This document shows positions 1 to 12,040 of a DNA stretch of 64,000 nt, piece by piece; the stretch's first letter is position 1; the number at the start of each line of letters is the position of its first letter. The DNA comes from Sabellastarte sp. h YS-2021 (taxonomy: Eukaryota; Annelida; Polychaeta; Sabellida; Sabellidae): the NCBI GenBank assembly GCA_964017235.1, contig OZ024933.1, positions 56,712,255 through 56,776,254 on the forward strand, written 5' to 3'. The notes under the pieces are model-generated. The model was not told where the DNA came from, ran no database searches, and saw only the letters and a program-made list of their open reading frames with translations. The position numbers and the translations under genes are program-made.

Positions 1-2739
1 GGGAATTCACTGTTTATGAATTTAAGTAATTTTCAGGTATGTACATTGCGTTGGTGGTTGTGGCCCACTTTAATAATACAACTCATGCAGTTATTCATTG
101 CATTGTAGTGGCAGTATAGTGATACAAACAATAATACAATGGGCCTTTCTTTGCAGAACATATTGTTCTAACACTCAATAACTTTGTTTTCTTTTTCACT
201 ATCCAGTGTATTTTCTGTCCAATTATTGCAATGGTGACAACAGCTTAAACAGCAATATTGCGGTAATCTAAGTCTTCACACAACCTAAATGACCGATTTC
301 ACCAGTTTGACAGAATATTAAAGTCACCATCCATGTAATATATTTCTATATACATCACATTCAGTAGTTGTTTTTTAAAAGAGTTTCTTCAAATGGTGGT
401 TAAATTTACTTTGTGGTTAAGAGACAAAAACACCTCCGTGACGAAAAAAAACAACAACAAAAAACTCATTTGGTTAAGTTGACAGTCCAGTACCCGACTA
501 AAATATCATTGAGGTTTTTTTTCTTATGGGTGGATTGGCTAGAACTAGAAGCAATGGATTAACTGTTGAAACAAAACTGATCCCATGAGAGAGCCAAGGA
601 CATTAAAACAAATGGAATGGTCCCTTCTCTCTGCAGAGCATTGCTATAGAGTTTCAATAGTGTCTTTAGTCACTTTTGACAATGGGTTTTCTAGATGGCA
701 TTTGTTATTATGCTAATTAATTGGGTTCTTCATTAACATTTTGTACTAGATATTTGTATATTACCAAACTGTTTAGCATATTAACGTTATCATAAATACA
801 GGCATTTCATAAAGGTTATCATACTTGATTCAGTAACATGAAACATCAGCCTACATAAGGAGCAAAACTGGAGTAGATTGCGCTACAGCCAAGTATAAGG
901 TGACAATAAAAAGTGTCATTCACAATCACAGGTCTGTAATACCAGTCTATTACCTTCTACCACCCACCCCAATGTATTTTTACTCACTCCAGAAAGAATT
1001 GGGGGTTATTTTGTTGAGTGGGTTTTAAGGGAATTACTGATTTAGATACAATTGTGAGTTATTTTAGTGGGGGTGGCAAGTCTGATCAAACCCTTCACAG
1101 AACAAGCATCAGTAAGAGTGTTTTGTAGAGAAAAATCTAGAAAGCCTCTACTCGAGTACAGAAGTACAAACCATAGCAGATTAAGGGCATCACACAGCAA
1201 TAGCTATAGCATTGCCCAGAGTGTCCCAGGATTACATCAAGCAATTTTATTAAGACTTCTAGGTTAAGATTTTTCAAATATCTATGATACATGGTGGAAG
1301 CTACTAGTATATGGCCAAACCTGTTTTATGTCTTTTTCATTGTTCACTACAAGCAGTTTATGAGTTAAATAGGGGGAAGAGGGAGATATATTTTGTTTTT
1401 ACACCCGTCGCCACTTAATATGGATTATTACCGTTCCAAATTACAAACTACCCTTTCCTTAATATTTCTGACACACAGTAACCTACAAATATATTATACA
1501 GATCATAAGAAAGGTATTTTACTGATTCTTGGTAGTTTTTTTATTGTGTTAACATACATGCAGCAATGAATTTTTACTAGTATACACGTATATAATATAT
1601 AATATTACAGCCATTGCTGCATTATTTCGTTAAAAGTGGATTTAGTTTATTTATTAGTCACATAATCAGTGGGAATTACTCTGAATAAAATAAATGTTTA
1701 TTGCCCATTACATTAATACAACTACACACACATATAATATTGTCATCTTCAATTCTGATATATTGTCTCTGTATACATCACTCTGGTCATTTTCTTTTTA
1801 ATTCAAAATGAGCCAGCTGCATATAATCACTGACATTATTCAGATAGATTTCACACTAGTTCAACTCTGAAGTGTTGAGGTATGATAAGGCAATAGTCTT
1901 TAAGCTATCAGTAGACATTGGCGACCCGGCTATTCTGTAAGTTTGGCCAATGATGAGACCAGATTCCCTAATTGGCTGGTGATATATCATTCTCAAGGAG
2001 AGTGAATGCGATATGTGCAACCATCTTTTTCACAAATGGCTTCAGTCAGTGCAGTAACATCCTCGTGTACAAAGCCCTATGAATTTCATTAACTTTAACA
2101 TGCCCTAGTCAAAAAAGGTTGCTGACATAAAGATGTAAGAATATTTGTGTGTGCCTGGTAAAAAGTCGGTGACAGACATTAAAATTCTGCAATAATATTA
2201 TTGGGGGTGAAACACATAACTGATCACCGATGGATAGGCTAGGGTCTGAAAAAGATTCTGAGAAAATATCACAAAGTTAATTATTCTGCTTCCTGCAACT
2301 GAGGTTGGACTGGGTCCAACTTGGTACCATCAGTGTTATGAAGCACTGTAAAGAATAATATAATAAATATCAAAAGCAACAGATTGGTCTAACAGTGCAC
2401 AAACACTTGCCTTGTACTTGCCACCAGAAACAAAAATTTTGCTTTGTACCTTAAGCAGTGGGTAGTTCCCTTTTGAATAATAAAACTATAAATATCTTTT
2501 GTCCTTGTGTTTGTTTTACAGTATTACTGTATTTCAGATGTTGGAAAAATACACAAGTTTACTACTGGTGTGTGATTCTGTCAAGCCTCAGTTTTTGTTT
2601 GTTATGTTTTTTTTAGATACCAGTTTTTGTCATCATGATGAAGAACTGAGAGATGACTCAGTTTTGTAATGAGTTCAATGAAGGCACATGCGTACTAACA
2701 ACAATACATACAAGCCAGTATTATATATCAGGTCGTGGT
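1..2739. other. Gene-free AT-rich DNA
   Basis: No open frame here has the length or composition of a real gene, and I recognise no repeat family. The longest frame (1067-1267, 66 residues) has no recognisable motif. It could be intron or intergenic sequence. Confidence 0.6.
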
Positions 2740-2890
2740 CTGCAGTGGCCAAGTGACTTAGCAGGTTTTCGTTAAATCACAGGCTGTAACTTTGAGTTTG
2801 ATTCTCACAACTGACAATGCTGAGGACCTGTTCCAGTATGGTCCTGGCTATTGAACGGGCTGTAAAACACCAACTTTGACCTGTGACTAT
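2740..2890 (+). repeat. tRNA-like SINE, family C (diverged copy)
   Basis: A box-A-like stretch (GTGGCCAAGTGACTTAGCAG) is followed by the block ATCACAGGCTGTAACTTTGAG, a degenerate box B, and the family's 3' signature (TATTGAACGGGCTGTAAAAC, then ACTTTGAC). The same order is present at 7556, 12460 and, reversed, at 11140. Several substitutions in box B suggest an old copy. Confidence 0.65.
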
Positions 2891-4430
2891 ATAGCTGGTC
2901 ACTTCAGATCATTGACAATACAATACAACTGATATGTATCCCTAGCATACAATACATGGATCCATTAAAAATCAACATAACTTCCTTATAAATGGAATAA
3001 TTTAATTTTGTCACCATTTTTCTCCTTTTCATGAGGAAAGCATATCATATAAGAAAAGATGTTATTGTATTTAGGTTTGGTACAGACAACCCGTAAAAAT
3101 GGCCAAACATTTCAAAACAGATTATTGTTGGGATTAGATTAAGTTACACAACTTACCTTGGGGAGGGTTTGACAATTTTAAGAATTTCATCCTCTGATAT
3201 ATCATGAGAAATATTGCATCTAATGTGGGTGTACTCTCTGTTTCATGTCATTTACTTAATCTACATATTTCCACGCTAATTGCTACTTCAACAAGCTCAA
3301 AATGTAATGGACAAATAGATGGCCGTGAATAATCAATAATTTGTGGCTTTTTAATTACATCTTATCAATCTCTTTTTGTAAGATTTCTTTACTACGGAGC
3401 ATCATTGTAGCAAATATCCATTACAGTATCAAACAATCGATACTTGATGGATTAAAAGAAACTAACACCAAACTACAATATTTTTTCTTAAAGCAAGTGG
3501 TTCTATGAATCGGTAGTGCATCTTTCTTTCTTATTATACTTCTTTGTTCTGTTTTGCACATATTTGCCATGTTGTCACAACACATTGCAGTCTCATTATA
3601 TTTTAATTTGCAAATGCAAAAAAAAAAATAAATAAATTTCATCTTATATATTGTTAGAAAGACAGAAGAGTCAACAGATAAAAAGAAGTCCATATTTTCA
3701 ACAGTACTTTGTCCATAGAGCAGTTTTAGGTTGTCTTGCGACCACCTAAAACTTTAAGCTCCAGCAAGGTAGAGTATCTTCTGCTATCGTGGTAAAGCTT
3801 TTTTTATCTGCCTGTACTTCAGATATCAGTGTCATTAAATCTACATGATAACTTCCAAGATGATGGTGGAAGAGAGACTTAATTTGTTTGCCCTCTTCTT
3901 GAACAAAGGGTCTCATTTTCTTTTCCTTGGTGTAATCACCAACTGTTGTCATGGGTTGTTTTTCCACTAAGGAAACTATTTCTGCTTACCAGATGGTAGT
4001 TATTGCTACTTCCCGTAAGAAATTATCAAAGATAGTATAACAAGAATGTGTATTTTGTATTCACAGGTGCAATCTTACAAACTTGATAAATTTGTTATAA
4101 GTAATTTAAGCCAAAAAGCAACGGGAAATTAACTCACGTTAGAAATAAGTGAATTTATAGCACATTCACAAGACATTGTCTTTTGCAATGGGCAAAGCAA
4201 AAAGGGGCTTTGTGATAAGAAAATTTAATTTTATGGATACCCAATCTTTCAGCAAAGTATGGCTTTTCAGGAGTGAGTGAGTATCTTAACCGGAAGCTTG
4301 ACATGATTTTATCACTTTACAAATTAAACATGCATTAATTGCTATGATTTTAAGTTCAGACAGATTAGTTTTTTTTGATGAACTTCACAGAAACCAAGAC
4401 CAAACAGGGTTTCAGTCTACTACCAGGAGC
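2891..4430. other. Gene-free DNA with a diverged local repeat
   Basis: No gene is recognised. The stretch near 3822-3905 resembles 5034-5100: both contain CAGATATCAGTGTCATTAAA, then a GATGATAACT-type block, then GACTTAATTTGTTTRCCCTC. This implies a two-copy diverged repeat. Short frames around it show no protein-like pattern. Confidence 0.5.
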
Positions 4431-4600
4431 CAAAAAGCCATCTGAGACACGAGTAGTGCACTGAAGCAGTCACCCCTCCTAGTACTAACCTAGCCCATTG
4501 CTGCTTAACTTCAGTGAACAGACAGATACTCATCATGCTACGCCACAATTCATTAAAGTCCGGAGACAAAGAAAATGTGACCTCTGTGAGCCTTGCTAGA
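4430..4600 (-). repeat. 5S rRNA-derived SINE, copy 1
   Basis: Read on the minus strand, about 4535 down to 4467 resembles the part of 5S rRNA that carries the internal promoter and the conserved segment ending GTTAGTACT. On the plus strand it appears as TAGTACTAACCTAGCCC, then TGCTGCTTAACTTC. It is flanked by GAGACACGAGTAGTGCACT on one side and GCCACAATTCATTAAAGTCC on the other; both flanks recur at 8600-8800. Shared non-5S flanks make this a dispersed SINE-like element, not a lone 5S pseudogene. An internal pol III promoter would be minus-strand. Confidence 0.7.
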
Positions 4601-6270
4601 GTTTGCATTTAAAAATGTTTTCCAAGAATTAAATGGCCAAACATTTGAATATTATTACCATCACTATTTCTATGTGTCATTGCATCAACTTATTTTTCCC
4701 TGTCTTTTTAATTCTGTTACTTGCTCTTTGAGATTACCTCGACAGCAAAAATTTCCATTTCCTTTTTGTTTATATTAATTACCTTAATACCACCTACATT
4801 CTAATTTCCATTTTGATAATGTTACTCATTACCTACAATGTTGTACAAAGGCACAAATACAAAAAAGATAACAACAACACACACACAAAAAAAAAAGACA
4901 GTAGCTTCAATATAAGATCAAAATTTGCATTATCATTAGATACAGTTTATTGCTGCACTAAGAAAACCACAAAGTAGCAAACAGTAGTGTCCAATAACTG
5001 CTAATGTGTTCATGAGTGTTTGCCTGACCCCACTTCAGATATCAGTGTCATTAAAGCCGGATGATAACTCCAGAGGGACTTAATTTGTTTACCCTCTTCT
5101 GGCACCAAGAAGGCTCCTTCATTGTGAAAGGTAATCCGGCTTTTTGTGGTATGCTTTTTATCAATGGAACTCGTTTTTTATTTTATTATATTTCAGTGTG
5201 GGTAATTTGTAAAAAAAAGAACCAATCGTATACATTTGGTGATCGCTTACAAACTTTTTTCATTCTTTGGAGGAATGTTTAAAGGTTCTAATTACAGCTT
5301 TTGGCTGTTAATGTGTTACAAACATTTAAAACAAAACTGTCTCTCAATGCTTCTTTTACTGACATTCACTTACTTGCAATAAATTTCATGTTAACCTAGA
5401 TCCGTGGGTTCTAATTCTGTTAATTTTAAGACAGCTTCTTGAAGTACAGCAAATTTGAAACTTCCAAGGTTGCAGAAGGATTTTATTATTACTATCATTA
5501 CTTAGTATCATGCAATAAGCTTTTAAGGGGTTAGCTCTGGCAGTTTTATAAGGAAAAATTTGTAGCAATGATATCATATATCAAATTTAATAATAAAATA
5601 TTATGCAAATTATATTCAAAATTACACCGAAATAACTTTTAGCTCAAAGACTTTGTATTTCAAGCTTGATCCTGAGGATAGCTTATACTTTCATTCAAGA
5701 ATTTGATTGGCTAGGGGTTATAGATAGATGAAAAGTGATAAACTTTTAAATCTATTAAGATAGATGTGAAATGGTAGATTCTAGATTATGTGGAAATAGT
5801 ATCAGTCAAAAAGATTGCAAAGATGCTTAATGCATTTATTGGTTAAATAGTTACTAATTCGATACCTTACTCTGACATTTCAGGGACACTTATACCAGTC
5901 ATCTATCCCTGTTTTACACAGTTACATTAAATGTGATGCTTTACATGTTAGTTTGGAATCCAAAAGGCTTGGGCGTCAATAAATATTTACACACTTTACT
6001 TTTTGGCACAGTAACTTCACGCCCCAAAATAGTGCTAGTGTTATGAAACAAACAAAAAGATTGTCACTTAAAAACTGCCATTTCACACTGCAATCCTGGT
6101 CTGAACAAAGTCCCATCTGCCATAATCACCAATCAGACAGGACAGATTTGTCTCTTATTTTTATTCGCTGGTGTGATTAAAATTTCATAGATGCGAGACA
6201 GGAGTCTCATTGGCAATCCCAGTTTGCCTTGGCAAAAACTTTGCGTTTTTGTCGTTTGTTCCGAGTATTG
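4601..6270. other. Gene-free DNA
   Basis: Apart from the second copy of the diverged local repeat near 5034-5110, I see only AT-rich sequence with short frames. No gene or mobile element is recognised. Confidence 0.5.
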
Positions 6271-6273
6271 ATT

Positions 6274-6376
6274 TATTGAACTGACAAAATGGACAAAGTG
6301 TACATTCATTGAACTGACAATATGGACAAAGTGTACATTCATTGAACTGACAATATGGACAAAGTGTACATTCATT
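6274..6376. repeat. 33-bp tandem repeat, three units
   Basis: The unit contains ATTGAACTGACAATATGGAC followed by AAAGTGTACATTC. Three consecutive units are nearly identical; the first has AAAATGG where the others have ATATGG. The period is a multiple of three, so the minus strand reads as an 11-residue peptide repeat, but nothing else supports coding. Confidence 0.9.
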
Positions 6377-6544
6377 GAATCTCTTGTATATTTTTATAGT
6401 TTAAAAGCAAATAATAATGTAGTTCTGAAATGGCCATAAATAAACTTAATGTAACTAAATGTATCAAAGAAATTCAGTTACAAATAATTACCGAGTAAAT
6501 TAGCAATCACTCTATTTATATCTGTAATGTATATTATGTACTCG

Positions 6545-6830
6545 CGTAATTCATAATGCTAGTAGTAATTCACAGTGTTGATAGTAACTCATAAACATAC
6601 AGTGTTCATAGTAATGCACACTGCTTTAAGTTATGCACACTGCTGCACAGTGCTCATAGTAACTCAGTAATGCACACTGTTCAGGATCACTCACAATATT
6701 CATAATAGGTCACACTATGCAGTAATATACAGTGTTCAGGGATACATTGTACATTGTTCATGTAATGTACACTGTTCAGGGTAATGCACAGTGTTCATGT
6801 AATGTACAGTGTTCATATAATGCATTTTCT
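6545..6830. repeat. Degenerate tandem array of ACTGTTCAT/GTAATGCAC motifs
   Basis: At least ten degenerate repeats of a unit of roughly 18-25 bases are visible, built from CAGTGTTCATAGTAATGCAC-like words with variants such as CACTGTTCAGGGTAATGCAC and CAGTGTTCATGTAATGTAC. Units vary in length, so this is an ageing minisatellite. No protein frame spans it. Confidence 0.75.
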
Positions 6831-7555
6831 TTGTTTCAAACTTGACATTATTTTGCCCCAGCTCATTTTGCATAATACCCTATTTTAAGATGTATAAATT
6901 CAATATCGTTGTCAAGAATACTACTTGCTTTGGATCTCCACTTTAACTTAGCAGAAAAAATAAAGCATAAAATATAAAATCATATCTAGCCAGTCAAGAT
7001 CGCTGAGTGGATGGAAATTGTTATTTATAAGCTTTATATTTACTGGGCATGTGCCAAATTTCGGCTGCTAATTTGAAATAAAAATTGATATTATTGCCTC
7101 TTTAAAATACCTCAAATAGAAAATATATGAGTGTGATTGTGTCAATGCTTATTTTTTGTTAAAGTAAATTCACTTTAAATTCCACAAACAAAATGCAAAT
7201 AACAAACTGTGTTTTAGTTGTGCCAGGTCACAGTGGGGAACAGCAAACACGACTGAGCGAAAACATTACCAAGATGGACTTGTAAACCATAGCTTATCAC
7301 TTATCTGTGCCACAACCAAATTTTGAAGTTATTCTCCTTTTAGATCTGCAAATAGAATCCAAGCCTAAATGAATGATTTCATTCTAAGAACATAACAACA
7401 TTAGCGCTAATAATAGGAAAAACCCCTACTGCAACTACATATCTCCTTAAATGAGGCACACTTTATATAAAATTAATTTATGGTACATTCTTGACATTTT
7501 TAGCCATGATATTGCAATGCAACATAGTGATAACATCTTATAATGTACTATTTAA
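6831..7555. other. Gene-free DNA
   Basis: Nothing recognisable: AT-rich sequence, no long frame and no clear repeat family. Confidence 0.5.
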
Positions 7556-7705
7556 AGGGCATCGGTGGCCTAGCTTCTTGCAAGTTTGCTATCTTTAATC
7601 ACAGGCTGTCAAACCTATGTGGGTTCAAACCCCAGAAGTGACAAATGCTGGGGGCATACATAAATATGAACCTGTTTATTGTAAAACCCTAACTTTGACT
7701 TTAAC
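7556..7705 (+). repeat. tRNA-like SINE, family C
   Basis: The copy opens GGCATCGGTGGCCTAG (box A region), continues through AATCACAGGCTGTCA and box B (GTGGGTTCAAACCCC), then the family body (TGCTGGGGGC) and the 3' part (GTAAAACCCTAACTTTGAC). Box B is close to the pol III consensus GGTTCRANNCC. Confidence 0.8.
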
Positions 7706-7729
7706 ACTGAATGCATCACTCCTTTGTAA

Positions 7730-8062
7730 ACCTCATTGGCAGGTTTTGACTATTGACAGACATGTCCAATACTAATCGGTACTGGACACTTTCACTTTTC
7801 AGAAATTACAGAATTTGGGGACAAAGTGTCATATATCTTCTCACTAGGCATCAACTGTGATAGAGAGTGGGTTTACAACAGCCAAACTTCTCAAAAGCGG
7901 CCAATGCATGGAAAAATTGAGAATCTTGGCCCTTTTGGGCCTCGCTCTCCAATATTTTCTGGTATTTTTGGAGTTTAACTGTATTAATAAAAAATAGCTG
8001 CAGGGACATTGCTCTGACTAACAGGAAAATGATTAACTTGACATGTTCACTGGACCACAAAG
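7730..8062. repeat. Palindromic interspersed repeat, family P (copy 1)
   Basis: The left part contains GTCCAATACTAATCGGTACTGG; the middle contains CAGAATTTGGGGACAAAGT; the right part is an inverted repeat around TCTTGGCCCTTTTGGGCCTC whose arms carry CAATRYYKGRAAAA-like sequence. The same order is present at 45515-46235 and 56150-56465. The copy at 45.5 kb is interrupted by a MITE, while this copy preserves the empty site. Hairpin structure and short length suggest a non-autonomous element. Confidence 0.7.
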
Positions 8063-8595
8063 ACACCTTGTTCCAGTTCTAGCCACCAGTTTAAAGAGAC
8101 TGCAGCAGCTCTGGAAAAAAAGGATCTGATTTTACAAAGTTTGCTAAAGAAGAATAGCAAACAGAATAGAAAAAAAATTGTTTAATCATTCGAATGTATA
8201 AAGTTACTAGTCACACAGATGCTCATTTACTCATACATTTCCACATACAAACAGGTATTTTGAAATATTAGTTCAGAAGCACAGCCTCACCATAGAATAC
8301 CATACGGTCACAGCAATTCTGCAGGCCATAATTAGATTCATACGAGATTTATGGATCAGTAGTTTGCAATAACTTTGTTTGGTCAAGGTTATCTGACACA
8401 CAAAACAAATTACATCACTGGCCTTGAGAACAAAGATGTGATCAGGACCAATGAGATGTGGCATATTCTTCATGTCCATTTATTGCCAGTAAAGTAAATA
8501 ATTATATTTCCACATGCTCTAATTTTGCACAAGAACACTTTCTGCAATTTGGGCCTAAATTAAAACGAGGCCAAAACGTGTTTTGGTCCCCTAGC
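8063..8595. other. Gene-free DNA
   Basis: No gene or repeat recognised. The minus frame at 8273-8479 has no family resemblance that I can see. Confidence 0.45.
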
Positions 8596-8599
8596 ACAA

Positions 8600-8945
8600 G
8601 TGCAAAGCCATCAGAGACACGAGTAGTGCACTAGAATTTACGAAAGTCTCGTGACACAAAGAAATTGCAATTTAGATACATCTCATAGCTGGTCCCGAAC
8701 TGAGACGGTCACCCATCCAAGTACTAACATAGCCCATTGCTGCTTAACTTCAATGAGCAAAGAAATAGTCATCACTCTGCCACAATTCATGAAAGTCCAA
8801 TGCAAGAAGGACATATGTATAGAAAAATGCCTAAGGGACATGTGTCCTTTAGCTATTGGAGAGCAAGACAGGCAAATTCAGAATGCACAGGTGTTGTCAA
8901 TTTCGTCAAAGTCCGGAGGCAGAAAAAAAAAATTGATCTGTAGAA
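8600..8945 (-). repeat. 5S rRNA-derived SINE, copy 2
   Basis: The clearest 5S match is at about 8690-8752. On the plus strand it contains CATCCAAGTACTAACATAGC and TGCTGCTTAACTTC, the complement of the 5S core (GTTAGTACTTGGATG). The flanks GACACGAGTAGTGCACTAG and GCCACAATTCATGAAAGTCC are shared with the copy at 4430-4600. The region to 8945 includes AAAGTCCGGAGGCAG followed by an A-run; part of it may belong to a longer SINE body. Short plus-strand frames across it are incidental. Confidence 0.7.
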
Positions 8946-9290
8946 GCTCAAGCTCTATCAAGACTAGTGCTTAAAAATCTCTTTCACATTGCGTACACTT
9001 GCAAGATGTTGCCATGGAGACATTTCTGGATAAACTTGCTCTTGCCAAGATGTAATGTCCTCATTCACAATTGTACAAGAGTATTGTGAATTTTGCCTAT
9101 GTATCCTTACATGGATGATCTTGAACAAGATAAGAGCAAAAAAAATCCATTAACAGATCTTGGAATCCAAATCGGGATCTGGATTGTATTCGATGAAAGA
9201 CTGAGCAAAAGGTGCACCTCGCCTTGTGTAAAATAATACCCCCAATCTTATAGCTTTGTGTTAAATAACAGATAATAGGAAAACTTCCCA
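8946..9290. other. Gene-free DNA with a possible fragment of the GGATC-rich repeat
   Basis: On the minus strand, 9110-9190 contains GATCCCGATTTGGATTCC and AATGGATTTTTTTTGC, which resemble the GGATC-rich repeat seen at 25.4 kb and 57.8 kb. The match is weak. Confidence 0.35.
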
Positions 9291-9294
9291 AGTA

Positions 9295-9445
9295 ACATAT
9301 ACAGCAAAAAATATATCATACATGAAGATAATATTATACGAATGCGTAGCATGAGTATTATATTGCTAATCTTCATGAGTGATATATTTTTTCTGCATAT
9401 GTCTCATGAGGGATGTTTTACTTTTATTATCCACCCGTTTGTATG
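9295..9445. repeat. Hairpin element, family H (copy 1)
   Basis: Inverted arms at about 9302-9345 and 9355-9396 pair GCAAAAAATATATCATACAT with the complement of ATGAGTGATATATTTTTTCT. The right flank carries the complement of GGATAATAAAAGTAAA, which also sits beside the hairpin at 11370-11485. The shared flank plus hairpin indicates one repeat family inserted in opposite orientations. Confidence 0.6.
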
Positions 9446-10542
9446 ACTCCAATAAACCCATATTTATATAAAGAATGTGACAAAGACTTTCACGTATACA
9501 GGGACACCAGTTAATGTAAAACCTTGATTTTTAACTTGCAATTTCTCAGCCATGTCTGCATGGATTTTCAGCAACAAACACCAGCAGAAGCACTATAAAG
9601 AGACCTTTCTAATGATATATAATGCATATTTGTAGGTTATCTAATTTTCGGGATATTATTGGAAAACCGAAAGATATTAACACTTATTATCCATGGTACG
9701 GAGGTGCCGTTGTATACAAAAAATATATCCCTCTCTGAATATCCCTCTATACTGGTCAAATACGGTGCACTGTGGATAATAAATGTAAAAAAAATCCCAG
9801 AAAGCTTTCGTAGTTGTGGTCCAGATCTGACCATCGTTTGCAAGTTATGCCAATAAAAATGTTTATTTTTACTCCTTCAAAAAGTATTTTAATGTTTAAT
9901 TGGTATGTTATTTTTAACCATATAAGGTTTGTATCAATGCATAGTTTTAATCCAAGAAATGCACATTGATTTAAATATTACAAGTTTAAATATATGGATT
10001 TTGTGTTCAAATTGTGTTCCAGGTTGCAAAGTCAAGCAGTGAGGTCGCATAGGCTGTTATTTAAACCAAGGTCAGTCCACCATATTGTAACGTCTAATTT
10101 CTCGAGAGAAAAAGTCATATTTGCTACTGGGGAAATTCTCTTATATTTCTATGCTGTTTGAGGAATTTTGATCACATTTGTGCTCATTAGAACATTCCCG
10201 AATTCTGTAGAATTTTCTACTTGATGGTGTTTAGTTTAAAGTGGCTATCCCAGTGGTGAATTTTAAGTGCTGTAGCATTTTTTTTTATTTTCACTTTTTT
10301 CTACACACACCATCTTAGGCTCCCAATTTATGATGGAGATTAAGATAAAATTACAATCCTTGCCTTTTCTAGGTCAGTAGTTTGTAATAACTTACAAGGT
10401 TATCTGGCAGTCAAGAAAATAGAGAAATTCCTTCATGGGGCTTTCATACATTTTCGGAAGAATTGATCTGTTCTGTAACTTGGACACAGCAAATCAAATG
10501 AAAATGAAAAATGGAATTCATTATCAAAAAAAAACTGAATGC
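9446..10542. other. Gene-free DNA
   Basis: No recognised gene. Overlapping frames on both strands at 9637-9856 cover the same sequence and show no protein family pattern. The rest is AT-rich with homopolymer runs. Confidence 0.5.
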
Positions 10543-10614
10543 GTTTGACCTAAATAATGAGGAATTCAGAAATTAAAGGTTTGACCTAAATAATGAGGAA
10601 TTCAGAAATTAAAG
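10543..10614. repeat. 36-bp tandem duplication
   Basis: Two adjacent identical units begin GTTTGACCTAAATAATGAGG and end CAGAAATTAAAG. Perfect identity implies a recent local duplication. Confidence 0.95.
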
Positions 10615-11139
10615 GTGGAACTATTTACTTGGACAAAGTTCAAAGCTGGGGTTTTACGTCCCATGCAACAACCAAGGTCATATTAAGCTTCTCATCATAC
10701 GTGTAAACATAGTAAGTGTGCAGCAAATATTGTTGAAAAATATGAGCATGGCCTGGTAGTGGGGTAGTATAGATTGGTATATGCAAACAGGTGAATTCTT
10801 TCAACAAGAGTGTCACCACTGGAATGTCCATAAACACACTGCAAACCAGCTGCAAGTCGCACAGTAGGTTTATACACATCCAAGGTACACGTGAGTGTAT
10901 GATAGGACAAACAATATAAGTATATTGGGAAAACCTACAACATTAGCAAATTGAATGCACTTGCCCAAGTCTCTCGTAAATACCCCTTGAGACATGTATG
11001 CATTTGTACCTACACTGCATGCATGCAGACAATAACGTACATGTCAATTTTCATTGCTGGGTGTCTGCGACCTTGATATTCTATTATAAAATCTCATGTG
11101 TAGCTTAAGTGTGCCTTGCAAATTAGGCGATTTTTCTCT
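10615..11139. other. Gene-free DNA with a possible SINE 3' end
   Basis: Position 10638 onward (GCTGGGGTTTTACGTCCCAT) resembles the complement of the SINE 3' signature with ACGTAAAACCCC. The remainder has no recognisable gene. Confidence 0.4.
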
Positions 11140-11285
11140 TTAACCAGGACGCATGTGCACGTACAATGGGATGCAAGAGAGGCTTTAGGACAGGCCCACA
11201 ACATTTGTCACATATGGGAGTCGAGCCCACACAGAGCCTGTGATGTCATACTTGCTAACCAAAAGGCCACCGTGGACCTCACACT
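11140..11285 (-). repeat. tRNA-like SINE, family C, minus strand
   Basis: Read on the minus strand: CACGGTGGCCTTTTGGTTAG (box A region), then ATCACAGGCTCTGTGTGGGC with box B (GGGCTCGACTCCC), then ATATGTGACAAATGTTGTGG. The order and spacing match the copies at 7556 and 12460. Confidence 0.7.
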
Positions 11286-11289
11286 GTAA

Positions 11290-11495
11290 CCTGTAACTAT
11301 GGATACCTTTCACACCTATTTTCTGCATTATATTGGCTAATAATGGCTTATTTCACTAATCTTTGAACCAGAGTGGTGGATAATAAAAGTAAATCACCTT
11401 TCAATAGACATACAAGAAAAAATATTGCAGTCATATCATATTGTTATCTTTATTCATGATATACTTTCTTGTATATATCATTCTAACAGGTTTCA
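11290..11495. repeat. Hairpin element, family H (copy 2)
   Basis: It contains AACTATGGATACCTTTCAC, then CAGAGTGGTGGATAATAAA, then an inverted repeat from ACATACAAGAAAAAATATTG to the complementary ATATACTTTCTTGTATAT. Related left-hand segments are at 25580-25680 and 46560-46630/46960-47010, without the full hairpin. Confidence 0.55.
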
Positions 11496-12040
11496 TATTT
11501 TGTATGTCAATTCCTTTAATCTGTGACATAATTCCAACAGAAATCATATAACCCCTTTACAGTTAAAACGTAGGCAAAATAGCATTAACCTGTTCCTGAT
11601 GTAACAGAAAAGTGACAAATCATGACACACAGTGGATCAAAACTTTTGATGTTAGGTATGTAACGACTTGGTATCACTTAATCTAAATTAACCTTAATGG
11701 CCTCCAAAACTGCTCCGAAAGAACTTATTTAACACATCAGATAATTGTAGGCTCTAATATTCATATGCTCCGTTTCCAATAGGGGTAAGGTTTGCAACTT
11801 GGGTACCCAGACAGAAGTGTGCAACAGGGGTTTAACAAAACAAATTACCTCTGTAACCTTGAGCACAGTGATACGATCAGGTCCAAATGAGAAATGGTAG
11901 ATCTTTTATAAAGGTTTATTGTTGATATAGTAACCTTTTCCCATTGCAATGAGGCCCAATGTGATGGCACTAGATCATTTGCACTTTGTTATAAGACAAA
12001 AAATTAATTATGCAAATGCTACATGTTCTAGACTCACAAA
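11496..12040. other. Gene-free DNA
   Basis: Nothing recognised beyond AT-rich sequence. Confidence 0.45.

Noticed and set aside
4430..8945. Functional 5S rRNA gene
   Set aside because: Only the internal-promoter half is recognisable and it is too diverged; shared non-5S flanks fit a SINE better.
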